Source of the DNA: Cotesia glomerata
Taxonomy: Eukaryota; Arthropoda; Insecta; Hymenoptera; Braconidae
NCBI RefSeq assembly: GCF_020080835.1
Contig: NC_058162.1
Coordinates: 6,277,323 to 6,341,322 of the forward strand
Length of the DNA: 64,000 nucleotides
Reading direction: 5' to 3'
The notes under the pieces are model-generated. The model was not told where the DNA came from. It did not search any database and was given only the letters and a program-made list of their open reading frames with translations. A program made the translations under genes and the position numbers. Every line of letters begins with the position of its first letter. Within the stretch, counting starts at the first letter, position 1. Shown here in pieces: positions 61,954 through 64,000 of this stretch.

Positions 61954-62559
61954 TACAAAAGTTACTGACTCTCTGATTGAATTATAAACATCGTCTGAGC
62001 TGTAAATTAAAAAATAAGTATCCAAATAGATCAAACCACAGATATTATGTGGTTATGTTCGATCTGCACTTGCATTCTTTATGAATTGCATGGGTACAAG
62101 AACTTGTTTGTCGCTAAATATTTAACGAAGTTTCTGTGATCTATCTTAGTACCAAGTCTAATATTAAGCAGGTGGTTAATATTCACGTTTCGTGTCTTTA
62201 TCAAACAAATAGGTTAACTCGTTAGCACGTACGCTCATCTTGAAACTCTAAAGAATTTTTTAACTTTCAAACGAAAATTATATATATTATTCTCATCATA
62301 AATTTTTATTCATCAAATGAGTTTTTCGTATTACAGTTAGATCTGTTTTTATTAATTATCAAACGCAAAAATTTGAGTACCATGTTGAAGTTTATATTTC
62401 TCGCTATTAATAGAAAAAATGTAAAAATTTTATTTAAAAAATTGGTTATAAAAATTGTATACTAACAAAATTCAGCGCCAGCTTTTGGCAATACATTTAA
62501 TTATGTTGGAAGACTATAGAAAGCGCAATTATATATTAAGTTTGTTTAACTAATTGAGT
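61954..62559. other. Probable dpr intron, no recognised element
   Basis: AT-rich. Nothing supported. Confidence 0.5.
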
Positions 62560-62650
62560 GGATGAAGCTCTCAGCCATGAAAAGGTTGGTGTAACGAGCG
62601 ATACGAGTGCACCAACTCACGAGTGATGAAAGCCTCGTCCACCCAGCTCA
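62560..62650. repeat. Small foldback
   Basis: GAGTGGATGAAGCT and GGTTGGTG pair with inverted CCACCAACTC/AGCCTCGTCCACCC-type sequence around CGAGCGATACGAG. Similar in style to 36420-36635. Confidence 0.5.
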
Positions 62651-63056
62651 TACATAAATAAATACATCCAACTGACGTAATTAGCATAATATTATGCACA
62701 ATATTCGAATCAGAAAATGAATCGTCATATTATAATGTAGAAATGAGTAAATGCAAATATTTATTAATGAGAGATATTTTATTTTAAATGTACTTATGAA
62801 TATCAAACATTTTTCCACATTATAAGACCATTCGTCATGATATTGAGCGAAATATTCGTACGAATCCGAGATTTTAAATTTGAATTAGCTTCTTGACAGT
62901 TTTCTAACTATTTATCTACTCAACAGATTTAACAAAAAATATTAGGCCATTAAAATGAATGATTATTAAGCTAAATCACTTTTATACAACCTAGAAAGAA
63001 GATTTTTTTCTTCCTAAAAGAATGAAAATCATTTTCTTGATTCAAGTTAATTTTTT

Positions 63057-63862
63057 AACTTCCCGCTAAGACAATTGGAGATTTTCAAAAATCGGGAAGT
63101 TATTGGTTTTACCCCGTTTTGCAAAAATCGAGTTTTCATCAGATCTCGACGTTTGAAGGTCACAGGAAGCTTCCCTAACTATCCCTGCGAGGGTGTCACT
63201 ATGTCTGTATGTATGTGTGTGTCTTTGTGTAAGTATGTAAACCTCCTATAACATTTGAACAGCTTGACCGATTTCATCGCGATTAGCGCCATTCGAAAGG
63301 GCTTGGCCAAACTTAGATTTTAATTACAATTTGGACCGATTCGGACCGATAGATTTCGAGAAATCTCAAAAAAACTACAAAAAAATTTTTTTGAAATGTG
63401 GTTTTTTTGGAATAACTTATAAACGGTTCTATCGATCAACTCCAAAAACTAATCTGCTCTTAACCTTGAAAAACCACGTCAATTGCTGCTAATCCGGTCA
63501 AAATCGGTTGATTCGTTCGAGAGATATCGTGAACGAAAGAAAACCAAAAAAAGTGTTTTTTAGGAATTACTCCGAAATTTATAGTTCGATTAATTCAAAC
63601 TTAAAAATTCTTTATGAGGCTTAAAAAACTGGTTGAATGCCGCCAATCGCGTGAAAATCAGTTCATTCATTCAAAAGTTATTGCGGTTTGAAAATTCAAA
63701 AAATAGTGTTTTATCAAACTTCTATCATATCAGATTTTTGAGCTCGAAGAGCTCAAAAGCATAGAAAAGCTATCTTTTTGAGCTCGGAGAGCTCAAAACG
63801 ACACATAAGTTGTATTTTTGAGCTCGAAGAGCTCAAAGACGTCATAAGTGCAATTTTAAGTA
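63057..63862 (+). mobile_element. AACTTCCC-family element, copy C (3' end missing)
   Basis: Starts AACTTCCCGCTAAG and carries the same landmarks as copy A with only a short TG stretch near 63213-63230. GAGCTC hairpins start at 63738, 63778 and 63818, exactly 40 bp apart. The closing GCGGGAAGTT motif is absent; the sequence changes to G-rich DNA at about 63862. Confidence 0.78.
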
Positions 63863-64000
63863 GGGGAAGAGGGGGGGAGGCAAAATCGGCCCCTAAAATT
63901 TTCAATTTCCAAAAATATTTGGGGGAAAAATGGGCCCCCAACATTTTCAACTCTCGAAGTATTTGGGAGGTATAATGGGCTGATTAGACTTTAAAAACCA
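63863..64000. repeat. G-rich tandem repeat at the window edge
   Basis: CAAAATCGGCCCCTAAAATT and AAAAATGGGCCCCCAACATT begin successive units about 46 bp apart, each ending ATTTGGG followed by a run of G and A; a third starts TATAATGGGC near 63971. It continues past the window. Confidence 0.6.

Noticed and set aside
1..64000. CRISPR array, bacterial operon or prophage
   Set aside because: GT-AG introns, AATAAA signals, SINEs and animal gene families show this is eukaryotic DNA; no regularly spaced CRISPR-like repeats were seen. The 40-bp-spaced GAGCTC hairpins are only three per element.

Overview
The window is nuclear DNA from an animal, most likely an insect. It is strongly AT-rich, its genes have GT-AG introns, and it is crowded with transposable elements. 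The three gene families found (hopscotch-type JAK, Pngl-type PNGase, dpr-type neuronal immunoglobulin protein) fit an insect. The base composition and repeat load suggest a hymenopteran, perhaps a parasitoid wasp, but the species is an inference that cannot be settled from this sequence.

Layout. (1) 90-3458, plus strand: the last five exons of a Janus kinase (pseudokinase JH2 followed by kinase JH1), with a decayed LINE in the last intron. (2) 3.5-13.4 kb: intergenic DNA holding an RTE-like tail, a 2.5-kb TA-flanked DNA transposon with a TTAA-flanked Kolobok/Mutator-like transposon nested in it, and a 354-bp tandem duplication. (3) 13589-33000, minus strand: a complete peptide:N-glycanase gene of four coding exons (650 aa). 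Its 14-kb first intron holds a MITE pair, an inverted pair of a second MITE-like family, a tRNA-headed SINE, an RTE-like element and a (TG)n-bearing element. (4) 33-50 kb: intergenic DNA with a possible divergent transcript, several foldback elements, a 5'-truncated U6 snRNA copy split by a SINE, and a second SINE. (5) 50358-53164, plus strand: the signal-peptide exon and first Ig exon of a dpr-family gene, which continues beyond the window. (6) 53.2-64 kb: probably the next dpr intron, again full of SINEs, a pogo/Tigger-like element and MITEs.

The three genes have unrelated jobs: cytokine-receptor signalling, cytosolic glycoprotein quality control and neuronal surface recognition. There is no operon-like organisation. 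The JAK and PNGase genes converge, and the PNGase and dpr genes diverge. The most notable material is in the repeats: two SINEs with different tRNA heads share a central domain and a 3' tail; a U6 copy carries an 18-bp target duplication; insertions are nested and in one case confirmed by an empty site; and one element family carries three GAGCTC hairpins spaced 40 bp apart.
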